Part shown: piece by piece, positions 11,341 through 22,715 of the stretch | How the letters are laid out: each line of letters opens with the position of its first letter | How positions within the stretch are numbered: position 1 is the first letter of the stretch | Origin: Sepioteuthis lessoniana | Taxonomy: Eukaryota; Mollusca; Cephalopoda; Myopsida; Loliginidae | Length of the DNA stretch: 64,000 nt | Reading direction: 5' to 3' | NCBI GenBank assembly: GCA_963585895.1 | Contig: OY757921.1 | Coordinates: forward strand, 84,618,939 to 84,682,938 | The notes under the pieces: generated by a model | The model's database searches: none | What the model was told of the DNA's origin: nothing | The model's input: the letters and a program-made list of their open reading frames with translations, nothing else | Program-made: the position numbers and the translations under genes

Positions 11341-11354
11341 TGAATCCCTATCCA

Positions 11355-11400
11355 CCAGGCATAAAATAACCCTAGATGTTTTGAAAAACCGTTAAAAGCA
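11355..11400 (+). repeat. E-type tail remnant
   Basis: GGCATAAAATAACCC followed by CCGTTAAAAGCA, the E tail context. The hairpin itself is degraded. Confidence 0.5.
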
Positions 11401-11763
11401 ATCAAATCTTTCACGAGTTTAGCCTGATACTGGATGATCATTCTGTCCACACAGTAACTTCACAGGTATGTCTTGCATCGAGACAAAGCTCAAAAACCAT
11501 TGATCGTCATTCCTATCTGAATGACAAATGAAGTTAACAAACACGAAATTATATTATGAACGTTTATTACCAGATGTCTTAATTTGGTAAAGCTGGCCTT
11601 TTCTACGAGTTTTCAACTGTCATTTCAAAAATTCACCAGAAGAAGAAAATCTTAGCATCTATTTTATTAGGCCTGTGAGTTAAAAAAAAGAAAAAAAAAA
11701 CGAACGCCAAAGCAATAACAACACAAATATGGATGTATAATAAACGCTCTTCCCTAACCTTTA

Positions 11764-11802
11764 TGCATAAAATAACCCGAGTAAGTTTGACATGCTTTTA
11801 AA
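11764..11802 (+). repeat. E-type hairpin tail
   Basis: GCATAAAATAACCC..GTTTGACATGC keeps the outer GCAT/ATGC pairing. The A-rich end TTTTAAAATG follows. Confidence 0.5.
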
Positions 11803-12256
11803 ATGAATCAAGATATCTAACAATGGTTGGAGTCGTTTCTTGGGTTTGCTAAATGCGACATTGACAGGCTTCAGTAAAGAATAGACTAATGAATTAATAA
11901 CAGCTGTCAAATGTTAACGACAAGAAAAGGCAAAAAAACAAAGGAAATCTCAAAAGCAAATGAGAAAGTAAGATGCTATTTGAGTTTTTTAAAAAATGGT
12001 CAAAATGATGACAATGCTCTTCCGAAGATTTCTACGTCTGATTATCAGATTAGAATAGCCTAATTGCGAATGGCCGACATAGTTTTGACATTGATTGTAA
12101 AAAATCGATCGCATTTTGGCATTTGTTTCCAATAGCCATGACCGCCAGACAATATAAGGTGAGAAGAAGTTGAGTATCATACCAGAAATATTTCTTTAGG
12201 ATGTGGGCTTTCTGACAAGTGTTTGAAATTTGCAAACGAGACAAGTTATTTAGATG

Positions 12257-12625
12257 GTTTGGTTGGTTGGATTCTATAGCATGTCAACCGTTAGGATATT
12301 TTATGCTGAAGACGTTTTTGTCTAATTCGTTCTTTGTTCGGTATGGTTGTTACTTGTGCAGTTATTTGTAAATTATTCAAATGGATAATTTTGTTACTAA
12401 TTGAATGTCGGGTAAAATTTTGTGTGTTCCGTTTAAGTCAGTATTTTTGTTAAGAGTGTTTTCATCCAATTGTATCTTTAAGAATTTGTTGATGAAGTTT
12501 TAATCGACAGATGTATATTTATGGCTGAAGAGTTATTTCATGAAGTTTATTATGTTATCAGAATCATTTTTGCTCTTTATTTAACGGCTTGCCAACCTGT
12601 TTGGGCTTATTTTATACCACGAGAT
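12257..12625 (-). repeat. Two hairpin-tail remnants
   Basis: TTGGTTGGTTGG followed by TAGCATGTCAACCGTTAGG at 12261-12295, and a second degenerate tail at about 12585-12622 (GGCTTGCCAACCTGTTTGGG). The DNA between resembles no core. Confidence 0.45.
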
Positions 12626-12677
12626 AAATTGTGGGATCTGTCAGATTAATTTCAATGTTTTTCAAAGATCAGGTTCA

Positions 12678-12893
12678 GGTTTTTGTTTTAATGGCATATC
12701 AACCTTTGTTGGTGATTTACTGCCAAAGACATCCTTCTTGAAGAACAGTAGTGGTACTATTTAACACATAGCTTTGAGGATAAATACCCAAGGGTGTTTG
12801 TTCGAAAGTAAACGGAATAGCACGACTGGAGTTCGAACTCACTTACTACGATTCCGTCGTCCACCTCCTTAACAATTACACCTCGATGACATT
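12678..12893 (-). repeat. SINE-A copy
   Basis: Hairpin tail, then the centre (TATTTAACACATAGCTTTG) and the head with GAGTTCGAACTC on the minus strand. Diverged but near full length. Confidence 0.75.
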
Positions 12894-13212
12894 CCCATTT
12901 CAATAATCTTTATTGATTTTAATTGTGAATTGTTTTGTTGCTAAGTAAATTTGGGGTCATTTGAGGGCTAGGTTTGTAAGGTAGAGTTCAAACCTATTGT
13001 TATAGTTCTAGGTAAATTCTTATTTCTTTCAGGAAAAATAAAATATTATCCTTACTGATATTTTAAACTGTATTTCTGATGTTATTTCGGTTGTAAAAGA
13101 GTTTTCTGATTTAAAAAATAACTAAATTATCTTAAAATAAGTTTAACGGTATTAGATGTTTGATATGCTATATCTTCTTGTTTGTTTTTTTAAGCAAAAT
13201 AAAGGAGTCTTT

Positions 13213-13294
13213 TAGTTTAGTTTCTTTGTTTAATCGCATATCAACTCTTTTTAGGTTATTTAATGCCAAAGCCATTCTCCTAGAAGAACAGTGA
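13213..13294 (-). repeat. SINE-A tail fragment
   Basis: GCATATCAACTCTTTTTAGG hairpin tail plus the start of the centre (GCCATTCTCCTAGAAGAACAG), then it stops. 5'-truncated. Confidence 0.65.
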
Positions 13295-14640
13295 GTGTTT
13301 TAGTCTTGTGACTTGTTCCTTTTCTGGATTTTCTATAGTCTGGTTTCCATTCTCCTATGAAGGGCTTTATTTGAAAGAATTTGTTGTGTATACTGTTACT
13401 CCAATTTTGCGGTCATTTTTTTTTTTTATAGAAGAACGTGTTGATTTTCGTTTTCAGCTTCATGGACGGGGTTTTGAATCTGTCAGGGGCCATTTTTAGT
13501 GTTTATTTGGCTACTGAGTCAGTTTTATAGTTTTTTTCTTATTTCTATGTGGCTTAGGATCAAGCTGAGAATGACTGAGTTGATTTTGTAATTTACTTTG
13601 TTTAGTAACTTTATTTTCAATGGGTTTTCAAGTTTTTTCTGTTTGTCAAGGTTGTCAATACAGATAGAGAGTCGGAAAAAGAGTGTGAAGTTCTTTTCAT
13701 TGCTTTTCGAGATGAGGGTGAATGCTAGATCTATTGCTTGAACCTCGGCACAAAAATGGATGCATCTCTTTGAAGGATTTGTTTTTGGGTTTTTTCGTTT
13801 GGCATAGCTGCACATCTTTGTATTCGCTTGTTTCATGTCAGCATCACCTCGGGTTGTTTGATGGTTCAAGGTGTTTTTGTGGGAAGGGGGTTGTATAGTA
13901 TGGTATCATGAATGTCAGTGGTTGGTTTCAAATTTTTTCCAGAATGGATTCCGTTCAAAGTCCGCATGGCTTTATAATTTTTTTTCTTTTTTGGAAGAGT
14001 TGTTCATATTTCACTTTAAATATGCAATCGTAGGCTGGGTCGGTTTGGTATGATCTAAGCTTTACGTAGTATTATAGTGCTATTTCTTTTTATTTCTGAT
14101 TTTGAAAAGGAGCTTTCTGAGCTCTTGAATGGAAAACTTTTGTATTGGCCTAAGATTAACCTTCGGCTTTCATGGAGCCTTGTGTTAAGTTCTTTTTTTT
14201 TTCTGGTTGATCTATAGATAAGGCAGCCTTAGTCTAGTTGTGGACATATTTGTGACTAGTTTAGTTTTAATAATATTTGTCAAACACCTAATCACTCTGT
14301 ATCGGAAACCATCCGAAAGAGTTTTAGAAATTTGGAGCTTTTATTTTGTAAATATTTTGTTATGTGGATCTATTGCTTTAAATAGTTCTTGTAATCACTT
14401 TATGATCAATTTTCTTTGAGTCTTCGCGAGATTTTTGCATTCCATCAAACAGCGTTTCATTGTAAATAGTGTTCCAAATGAAGATTTTAGTAGTTCTTGC
14501 TTTTGAATAATTTATTTTGGTATGGGCTATGCATAACCAAGTCAGGGTCGTCTCTTCTGGGCTTACTGGGTCTGGTTTACTTACTTTTATTTGGTTTATT
14601 GGGTTTTATTTAGTAGAGCTTGTGGATGCACATTATTTAG
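13295..14640. other. Unassigned T-rich DNA
   Basis: No gene or repeat family recognised. Minus-strand open frame 13525-13869 is A-rich on its coding strand and shows no domain. Confidence 0.5.
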
Positions 14641-15430
14641 ATGGAGAGGATTTGAATAAAATAAAAAAAGATTAAAAAAAAAAAAGGAAAAGTCGTGGTT
14701 CGTGATATTTGATAAGAATGATAAAGAAAATATTTATTTCCAAAAATGAGGAAGAGGGAGATAGAAGAATTTTAAGAGATCAAATAAAAAATGTTAAAGA
14801 GCAAAAAATTAAGGAGAGAGAGAGAGAGAGAGACAGAGAGAGAGATAGAGAGATGTGAGAGACAGGAAGAGAGTCCAGAGGAGACTGAGGGCGGGTATGC
14901 GGAGAGAACGAAAGAGAAATACGCAGTGGGTTGGGGCTTAGCGGAGAGAGATACGCAGTAGGCGGAAGGGAACCGGAAATGAAATACGTAGTCGGCGACC
15001 GGAAGATAGATACAGGGCAGATTGAGGAGGTCGGAAGTGAGATCCGTGTTAGGAGGAGGAGATTGGAGGCGTTGGCGATGGATAGTGATACCCAGTAGAT
15101 ATAAGACCGGAACAGAGACACGCAGCGAGCTGAACAGACCGGTAAAGTAAAACGAAGCATACTGAAAAGACCGGAAGTGACCTATGCACCTGGCTGAGTA
15201 GACCGGAAGACAGAAATAATGGAAGAGAAACACGGCATTGTAGGGTCTGGGAAAAAGAAGTTACGATTTGTTGAAAAGAACAAAAGATATGAAATGAGAA
15301 AAAGACCCAAGGAATACGGCAGAAGGAGAGATAGAATAAGAAAAAATGGAGGTGGGGGCAAAGCAGAAACAAAAAAGTGCCATTGTTTAGAAATTTAAGA
15401 TATATTTTATTTTGTGGCAAGCATGGGAGC
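14640..15430. repeat. Purine-rich low-complexity block
   Basis: (GA)n at about 14813-14852, followed by a loose array of ACCGGAA-containing units of roughly 35-45 bp up to 15210. Minus-strand frames of 114-153 codons here are Ser/Leu-rich translations of CT repeats, not genes. Confidence 0.65.
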
Positions 15431-15507
15431 ATGTCATTCTCAGAGTATCTTTTAATCTTCAGTCAGTTCATGAAACGTTGCTGATCAACACAGATTAAGT
15501 TTGGTTG

Positions 15508-15925
15508 TTTTGGGTTTTATGGCATATCAACCTTTGTTGGTAATTTGATGCCAAATCCATTTTTATACAAATAATCAGTTCTATTTCAAAAAATTCAGTT
15601 TAGCATGAGTACACAGTTTAATTGTCAAAAACATTTCTATTTCAAGCGATTCAGTTTAGTCAAGCAGTTATAATTCAGCCAATTCAGTTTAGTATAGATT
15701 TTGTTTACACACGGTCAAATGACAAAACAGTTCTATATTAAACAATTCAGTTTGGCCCAAGTACAGTTTCACCGTCAAAAACAATTCCATTTCAAACATT
15801 TTAGTTTAGCATAGGTACGCAGTGTAAATCTAAGTACACAGTTTAATTGTCAAAAACATTTCTATTTCAAGCTATTCAGTTTAGTCAGTCAGTCTAGCAC
15901 AAAATACAGTTTAGTTCTATCTAAT
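15508..15925 (-). repeat. D retroposon lacking its core
   Basis: Hairpin tail at about 15530-15565, then about six ~55 bp subrepeats. Similarity stops just before the CCCATAGATAGG junction that leads into the D core. Confidence 0.75.
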
Positions 15926-16734
15926 TCATATTATATATAATCCCTGTATTTGAAAAATAAAATGTACATCTTTAGACATATCATATATGATTTGTTAACG
16001 TATAGTTGATAACACTTTTAAACAAGTTAAATGGTTAAACTTCTGATTTTTTAAAGTTAATAGGTCGTAGGTGATCTTATTTTCAAATGAGTCAGAGCTA
16101 ATCTTTTTGCTCACAAGTACTAATGCATGTAGTCTCTTGACAGAACCGGATGCTCCAGGTGTGTAAACAATCTGATTGCAGGACGTATCTGTGTAAACAC
16201 AAGGCAGTGATGCGTTCGTGTAAGCAGCTCATGTGGGTCAAACCGGAAATGAGTTGGCATTATGAAATTATATATACACAGGTACCCACAGAGTAACGGT
16301 CAGGTCTCAGTATTGCAGCCAGAAAAAGATTACTTATGGAGTTAGTTATGGTGAACGGCTACCAGGAACACCCCAGGGGGTGTAGCAGCTTACAGCATTA
16401 ACAGTCAGTCGTCAGTCTTCAGTCTTGGAGTTCCAGAATGGCCACTGGAGGCCAAGTGGCCTCCCGGCGAAGACCGGTTGAGAACGTCTCGTCAAAGAAG
16501 ACGTCTTGCCCTGAATCTGTGGGTGGCATAGTGTAGTTGTTGAAGAAGTGCTAAGTAAACATATGAGTATGGCACAACGTCGCTAAGAAGAAAATGAGGA
16601 TCAATATAGCAGTTCGCCTTTGTATCCCTCTCACGCCAGTTTCCACCCTTTCGAGAAAAAAAATTCTGAGTTATATTTTAATAAAGAAAAGTGTTATCAT
16701 TTCTTCCTGTTATATAACAATATTACTATTGTTT
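15926..16734. other. Unassigned, with a promoter-like and LTR-like segment
   Basis: The part from about 16130 to 16719 is GC-richer. It has a TATA-like TTATATATACAC at about 16267, a late AATAAA near 16680 and an end TATATAACA. These are the ingredients of an LTR, but I found no second copy and no target duplication. Treated as a candidate fossil LTR only. Confidence 0.3.
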
Positions 16735-17290
16735 GCACACAATTAAATCAGTTTAAGTATAGTTTTATTGAGTATTAATCAATTGTTTTTACTCAAATGG
16801 TTGCAAATATTGCTATTTAACATAAATAGTTCTTTTTTTGGGACACAGTTAAATGGTTTCAAGCATCACTATATAACACAAACAATTCAATTTAGGCAGT
16901 TAAAGAGTTTCAAGTATTGCTAATCAACACTAATAATTCTATTCAACATAACGAATGAGTTATCAAACTTTTCCTAGTATTTATGTGTCACAAACAATTC
17001 AATTAAATATAAGTTATTTGCTTACGCACAGTTATATGAACAAACAGTTCTATTTCTAACAATTCAATTTAACATGTGATTTGTTTGCACACAGTTTAGT
17101 AAAACAGTTCTTTGTCAGAGTGGACCTAGGAGTAATGGAAATAATGTGGTCCTCTGTATTACCCAAAGCTCCAGTGCTGGAGCCTACTATCGGTTGGTTT
17201 AATGTCATTTTCAAGATACTCTTTAGTCAGGGGTTTACCCCTCTGCAAAGACGCAGTGTATTCTACAGCCTCAGCCGACTGGACAATTGG
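16735..17290 (-). repeat. D2 retroposon body and core
   Basis: Longer (about 70 bp) subrepeats with CACAGTTAAATGGTTTCAAG and CAACAATTCAAT, then a D-type core at about 17115-17285 (GTCAGAGTGGACCTAGGAGT, CCAAAGCTCCAGTGCTGGAG). Confidence 0.7.
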
Positions 17291-17690
17291 TTGGTAGTAT
17301 TTTGTGGCATATCAAACCATGTCGGTTACTTAAGTGTCAATCTGGCCCACTGGGCTGAGACACACTTCAGCCAGCTGTGTTACCTGATACACAGATCAGG
17401 TCGGGAAGCTGGTATTCATGTCCCATGAGTTGAGACTGGCGCTCTTTGAGCCCCAGTGAGCCATCCCTAATGCTCTAATCCTCTAAGCAGGGGCTAGGTT
17501 CATCACCTAGTGCCTAAGGTGCCCTTTTTAGGGGAAAGCCAACGGGGCTCAAGAAATTTTTGGAACCACAGGGCGTGTGTGGGCTACTGTCTTGCGCCTG
17601 ATTCCCACAAAAAGGCCAAATGCCTTACTCACGCGTACCTGAGGAGCTCGACAAATATCAGGTCACTTAATGCCAAATCTTATAAAAGTG
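17291..17690 (+). repeat. Repeat G copy
   Basis: Aligns by eye with 29.3-29.7 kb: GAGACTGGCG..AGCCCCAGTGAGCC, GGTGCCCTTTTTAGGG, AAAAAGGCCAAATGCC. A hairpin-tail-like block (GGCATATCAAACCATGTCGG) sits at its left edge. Head type unresolved. Orientation is taken from the copy at 29.3 kb. Confidence 0.5.
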
Positions 17691-17699
17691 ATTAATAAA

Positions 17700-18367
17700 C
17701 GAAGAGTTTATAGTTAACGAACCTGAGTTCATTTGTTTGCACACAGATATTTTCAATCTTGCTATTCATTGTATGCACACAGTTAACTCAATTCAATTCA
17801 GTTCTATTTTCACAGAAAAATTGTTTCAGCATTTGATTTTAATACTAGGTTCCTGGTTTCTTTGTTTAAAGTGATATTAACTTTCGTGGGTTATTTAATG
17901 CCAAGGAAACCATTGTAGAAGACCAGTAGAGGTATTATTCAACCAGAAGCAGAATGATAGGGGGTTTCATAGCCCTCCCAAGGGTATTAGTTCGAAAGTT
18001 ATATCACGACCAGAATTCGAACTAGTTTATTATGATTCTGCAGTTCAGCTCATCAACCATTACGCCACGAGGAATTCTATCAAATGCTAATAAAGTTTAA
18101 TTTTAGGTGGTCACAGTTAAATGATTAAACAGTTCTACTTGACCCGTAGATAGGATCCAAACAGGTACTACCACTCCGGGTTAGAGTGGACCTTGGAGTA
18201 ATGGTAATGAGGGTGTAATCCACATTGCCCAAAGTTCCAGGACTGGAACCTCATCATCAGCTAGTTTAGTGTCATATCCAGGATATACGTTAGGGTGGAA
18301 AGAGGTCTTACCCTCGGCAGAGATGCAGTCTGCGTTTTCTATACCCTCATCAGTCGACTGGGTGGAC
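17700..18367 (-). repeat. D2 retroposon interrupted by SINE-A
   Basis: Subrepeats at 17735-17850 and 18080-18140 and a D-type core at 18150-18365, separated by the SINE-A at 17850-18075. Confidence 0.65.
17850..18075 (-). repeat. SINE-A, diverged
   Basis: Tail (GGGTTATTTAATGCCAAGG), centre, and a minus-strand head with a degraded box B (TAGTTCGAATTC). Older than the copies at 28.3 and 50.6 kb judging by divergence. Confidence 0.65.
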
Positions 18368-18662
18368 ATTATTTATGTCGAACGATGAATATATAAATAT
18401 CAATGGATTTTTTTTGCCATGGTCTTTATTGTAATATTTCAAAATAAAATAAGTTCCTTTTATTGATAGATCACATAGAAGTAATCGAAATTTTTACTTC
18501 GAGAGTGAAGTACTAAATGTCATTTATAGTAGAAAACAAAGAAGCCTGGTCTTTATTTTTGGAACATTTCATTGGAAACATGTAATTATCGGCAGGGAAC
18601 ACAGCCAACCATTTCATTTTTGAGGAAAGATGGAAGTCACTTCCAACGTCAAATATCTTCTT

Positions 18663-18696
<34 letters not shown>

Positions 18697-18895
18697 CTGG
18701 CATGCCATGATGGCTTGTGAAAATATTGAAATATCTAGTACTTGTTACCGTAATTATTTATATATGACAAGTTTGAACAACAAAATCTATTGCCAAATTA
18801 TCTTGTAGACTACCGATTCATAGCTAAATTGAAACCATGTTTAGCATTTCTTTAACTTTTTTTGTTCGTAATGAAAAAAACTAAGAATTTATATC
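18368..18895. other. Unassigned AT-rich DNA
   Basis: Includes a poly-A run at about 18663-18687. No gene. Confidence 0.5.
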
Positions 18896-18905
18896 GCTCA
18901 CATTG

Positions 18906-20059
18906 TTTGGTTGGTTAAGTTTTATGGCATATCAACCCTTGTAAGTTATTTAACGCCGAATCCATTTTTATGCAAATATTGAGTTCTATTTCAAACAATT
19001 CAGTGAAGCATGAGTGCGTAGTTTTGAGGTCAAAACGGTTCTATTTCAAGTAGTTCAGTTTAGCATAAATACAGAGCTTCTATGTCAAGCTATTCGTTTT
19101 AGTCAAACAATTCAGTTAAGTGTAAGTACGCAGTTTAGTTCTATCTAAATCCATTTTATACAGATAATCAATTCTTTTTCAAATAATTCGGTTAGAATGA
19201 ATACACCGTTTAATTGTCAAAACATTTCTAGTTCAAGCTATTTAGTTCATCAAAACAGTTTAAATTCAGTCAATTCTGTTTAGTATAGATATAGATTTTG
19301 TTTACACAGAGTTAAATGTGAAAACAGTTCTATATTAAACAATTCAGTTTACTGTAAGTACAGTTTCAATGTCAAAGACAATTCAGTTTAAATGTAATTA
19401 CACAGTTTAATTATCAAAAACATTTCTATTTCAAGCTATTCAGTTTAGTCAAACAGTTGTAATTCAAACAATGCAGCTTAGTTCTATTTAACCCATCGAT
19501 AGGGCCTTATTAGTTGCTACCATTCTGGGCCAGAGTACCCCTGGGATCAATGGCAATGAAGGAATGCTTCGCGTTCTCTAAAGCTCCAGCATTGTCATAT
19601 CTACGACATTCGCTGAGGAGTCTTACCTCTTTGCAGAGGTACAGTCAGTGTATTCTACACCCCAGCCGAGTGTGCAATACACAGAGTTAATTTCAAAACA
19701 ATGTTCAGATAATTCAGTTTAGCATAAGTAAACAGTTTATGTCAAAATCGTTCTATTTCAAGTAATTCAGTTCATCATAAATGCGCAGTTTAAATGCCAA
19801 AAACTGTAAACTTAAGAAACTACGGTTTAGTTCTATTTAACCCATAGATAGAACCCTTATCAAGTGCTACCACTCCGGGACAGAGTGAACCTGGGAGCGA
19901 TGGTAATGAAGGGGTACTCTGCAATCCCCAAAGCTCCAGTATTACTGGAACTTCACCATCAGATTGTTTATGGCATATCCATGACTCTCGTTGGGGGTGG
20001 GGTCTTACCCCTATGAAGAGAAGCAGTCATTGTATTCTACAACCCCAGTCGACTTGGCT
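18906..20059 (-). repeat. Dimeric D retroposon with 10 bp target duplication
   Basis: One hairpin tail (18920-18955), subrepeats and core to about 19680, then a second subrepeat-plus-core unit without a tail to 20059. GCTCACATTG flanks the whole dimer at 18896-18905 and 20060-20069, so it inserted as one unit. The inter-unit junction (GAGTTAATTTCAAAACA) is the same as in the dimer at 46.2 kb. Confidence 0.85.
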
Positions 20060-20069
20060 GCTCACATTG

Positions 20070-20869
20070 CAGATTTTGTGTTTTAAGACAAAGTAATTAG
20101 ATCAAACCCACAGACATGTTCGTACAAAAATGCATCAAGCTTGCAGCTTAAATAGATTCAAATTAGGGCCTATTTTATCTGTCACAATGTAAAACGTATT
20201 AGTTTGGATTATAGATATATTATATTCAATCACCCTGTCCTGAATATGAAGTGGCATGTGGCTGAAAAAAATGATATTGTTTTTGTGTGTAATACACGCC
20301 CCTGACTTTTGGGCTTAGAAATAGGGCGTCTTCTACTCAAATAATTACCATATGTCATCTAACTGGATTTTAACAAAGGTCTTTTATTAACTGTCTAAAT
20401 GTATTCGAGTTGATTCATCAAACCAAGAACTACAGAAAACTCCGACCTGATATTTACACAAGCTAGCCTTCAGCCGAACAGAAGTGGCTGACAATGGAAT
20501 AAATGGTACCGAGCGGAGTCACACCAAATTTGGTCGGGTCGGTATCATCCAAGATGTCAATCAGTAAGATATGTCAATGTCAGATGGTATATGTTGTTTC
20601 TTGAGGAAAAAAAATGAAATCATTTTCAACGGCCTTGCATTTCATGTCTTCTATGGTGGAAAAAAAAACACTAGGCGAAATGCAGTGATCTGAAAATCAT
20701 CGGCGTACGATAAATACAATACTTGGGGAACAAAAAAGTCGGGGAGGAAAAAGTGTTTGATTCTCTAGGGATTACAAAAAAAAAATCAAACTCTATGAGG
20801 AGAGAGAAAGAAAGATTTTTACTTATACATTTTTACTTATACAAATATGTATACTGATATAAGAAACTC

Positions 20870-20923
<54 letters not shown>

Positions 20924-21045
20924 TTACAAATATGTATATTGATAAGAGAGGGACTATCTTATATCAAGATAAATGTTTACAAATATGTATATTGATATAA
21001 GAAACTCTCTCTCTTGCTCTTATATACGTATATATATGTGCGTAA
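20070..21045. other. Unassigned DNA with TA repeats and local duplications
   Basis: (TA)n at about 20874-20910. ACAAATATGTATAnTGATA occurs three times between 20840 and 20995, a local tandem duplication around the TA tract. No gene. Confidence 0.55.
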
Positions 21046-21790
21046 GCAGACGATATATCCTCCAGAAAATATGAAAGTTGAAGACTACGCAGATGATCTA
21101 AAGCTTCAGGCGAATATACCTGCTTAAGCTAAATCTTTTCTGCACATCTTGGAGCAAGCATCAAAAGGCATTTATCTCTACGTGAACGTGTGTTTTAAAT
21201 AAGTAAAGAGAAAACTCCACTTTAAATGGCTAAGTCTCTAAATTTAATAGAAAAGGTCACATACCACGGCAGTAATATTTCATCTACTGAAAGTGTTATC
21301 AATATACGCCTAGCGAAGAGATCTCGATTATACAGAAATCTGAATTCTACAATATTAAAAAAACGAATTTCTTCCAAGTTTTTGCTGTATTAATACTACT
21401 GTATGGATGCACCATAGGGACGCCCACGAAATACATGCAGAACAATACAAGAATGGTACCTGTTTTGAACAAATTCTGGAAGCATCACCTTAAAAAATAG
21501 AAGCCGTATGGCCATCTACCTCCCATTTGACAAGCCATCCATGTAAGACCAACAAAACACCTTGTGCACGGCTGGAAAAATAAGGAGGAACGCATAAGCG
21601 GTGTTATTTTATGGAATCCTCTACACAGACACACAAATGTTGGCTGACCAGCAAAGAGTTACATATATTATCTGTTTGGACACTGGATACTCTTTGGAAG
21701 GACTATCAGGAACAATGGATGATAGGAACAGATGGTGAGAAAGAGAGAAATCAGTACAGTCTGTGCGAATTGATTATATATGCCAAATAA
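21046..21790 (+). mobile_element. LINE fragment, second subfamily, decayed
   Basis: Translations in shifting frames give EDYADDLKLQANIPA (reverse-transcriptase motif C region), GSNISSTES, LLYGCT, HLPP, KNKEERISGVILWNP and HTNVG/PAKSYIYYL. The HTxVG-PAKTYI signature differs from the AKAGRPARTYI version elsewhere in the window, so this is a separate, older subfamily. Many stops and frame changes. Confidence 0.7.
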
Positions 21791-21859
21791 ATCTTAGGTT
21801 ATATCCATTCACGTATGTATAATTTAAAAAAAAAATGTATATATAAGGTATTCTTCAAT

Positions 21860-21860
21860 G

Positions 21861-21906
<46 letters not shown>
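21860..21906. repeat. (TA)n microsatellite
   Basis: Over 20 TA units, directly adjoining the D tail that follows. Confidence 0.9.
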
Positions 21907-21911
<5 letters not shown>

Positions 21912-22715
21912 TTAGTTGATTGGTTTTTATGGTACATGAAAATTTTAAAGTGTATTCTATGCCAAATACATTTATATACAAATAATCAGTTCTATTCCAA
22001 ATAATTCAGTTTAGTATGGGTTCAAACATTAATTGTCAAAAACATTTCTATTTCAAGCTATTCAGTTTGGTCAAAAAGTTCTAATTCAATCAATTCAGTT
22101 TTGTATAAGTATAGATTTTGTTTACACACAGTTAAATGTCGACATTAAACAATTAATCTTAGCGTAAGTACAGTTTCAATGTCAAAAACAGTTCCATTTA
22201 AAACAATTCAGTTTAGCATAAGTACGCATTTCATCCCACATTTCCTAGTATCTTTCTGTCACAAACAACCCAACTAAATATCAAATATTTGTTTACGCAC
22301 AGTTAAATGAACAAACAGTTCTATTTCTAACAATTCGATTAACATAAGTCATTTGTTTGCACAGTTTAAATGTGAAATAGTTCTACCTCAGAGTGGACCT
22401 GGGAGCAATGTACACAGTTTAATTGTCAAAAACATTTCTATTTCAAGCAGTTCAGTTTAACCAAACATTTCTAATCCAAACAATTCAGTTTAGCCTAAGT
22501 ACGCAGTTTAGTTTTAATTAACCCATAGATAGAGCCCTATCATGTGCTACCACTCCGGGCCAGAGTAGACCTGGGAACTATCTTAATGAAGGGGCGATCC
22601 ACATTCTCCAAAACTCCAGCATTACTGAAAACTCATCATCCGATTGTTTAGTGTCATATCCAGGACACTCAGTAGTGCAGTTTGTGTATTTTATAGTCCC
22701 AAACGACTGGGCAAA
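21907..22715 (-). repeat. D/D2 mosaic retroposon
   Basis: Degenerate tail, D subrepeats to about 22225, a D2-type block with a partial core (GTGGACCTGGGAGCAATG near 22395), then D subrepeats and a full D core to 22715. The order suggests a template switch or a nested insertion without visible target duplication. Confidence 0.65.

Noticed and set aside
14772-15432. Minus-strand frames of 126-153 codons, Ser/Leu/Phe-rich
   Set aside because: Translations of (GA)/(CT) repeats and of the ACCGGAA array. Three overlapping frames are all open for composition reasons.
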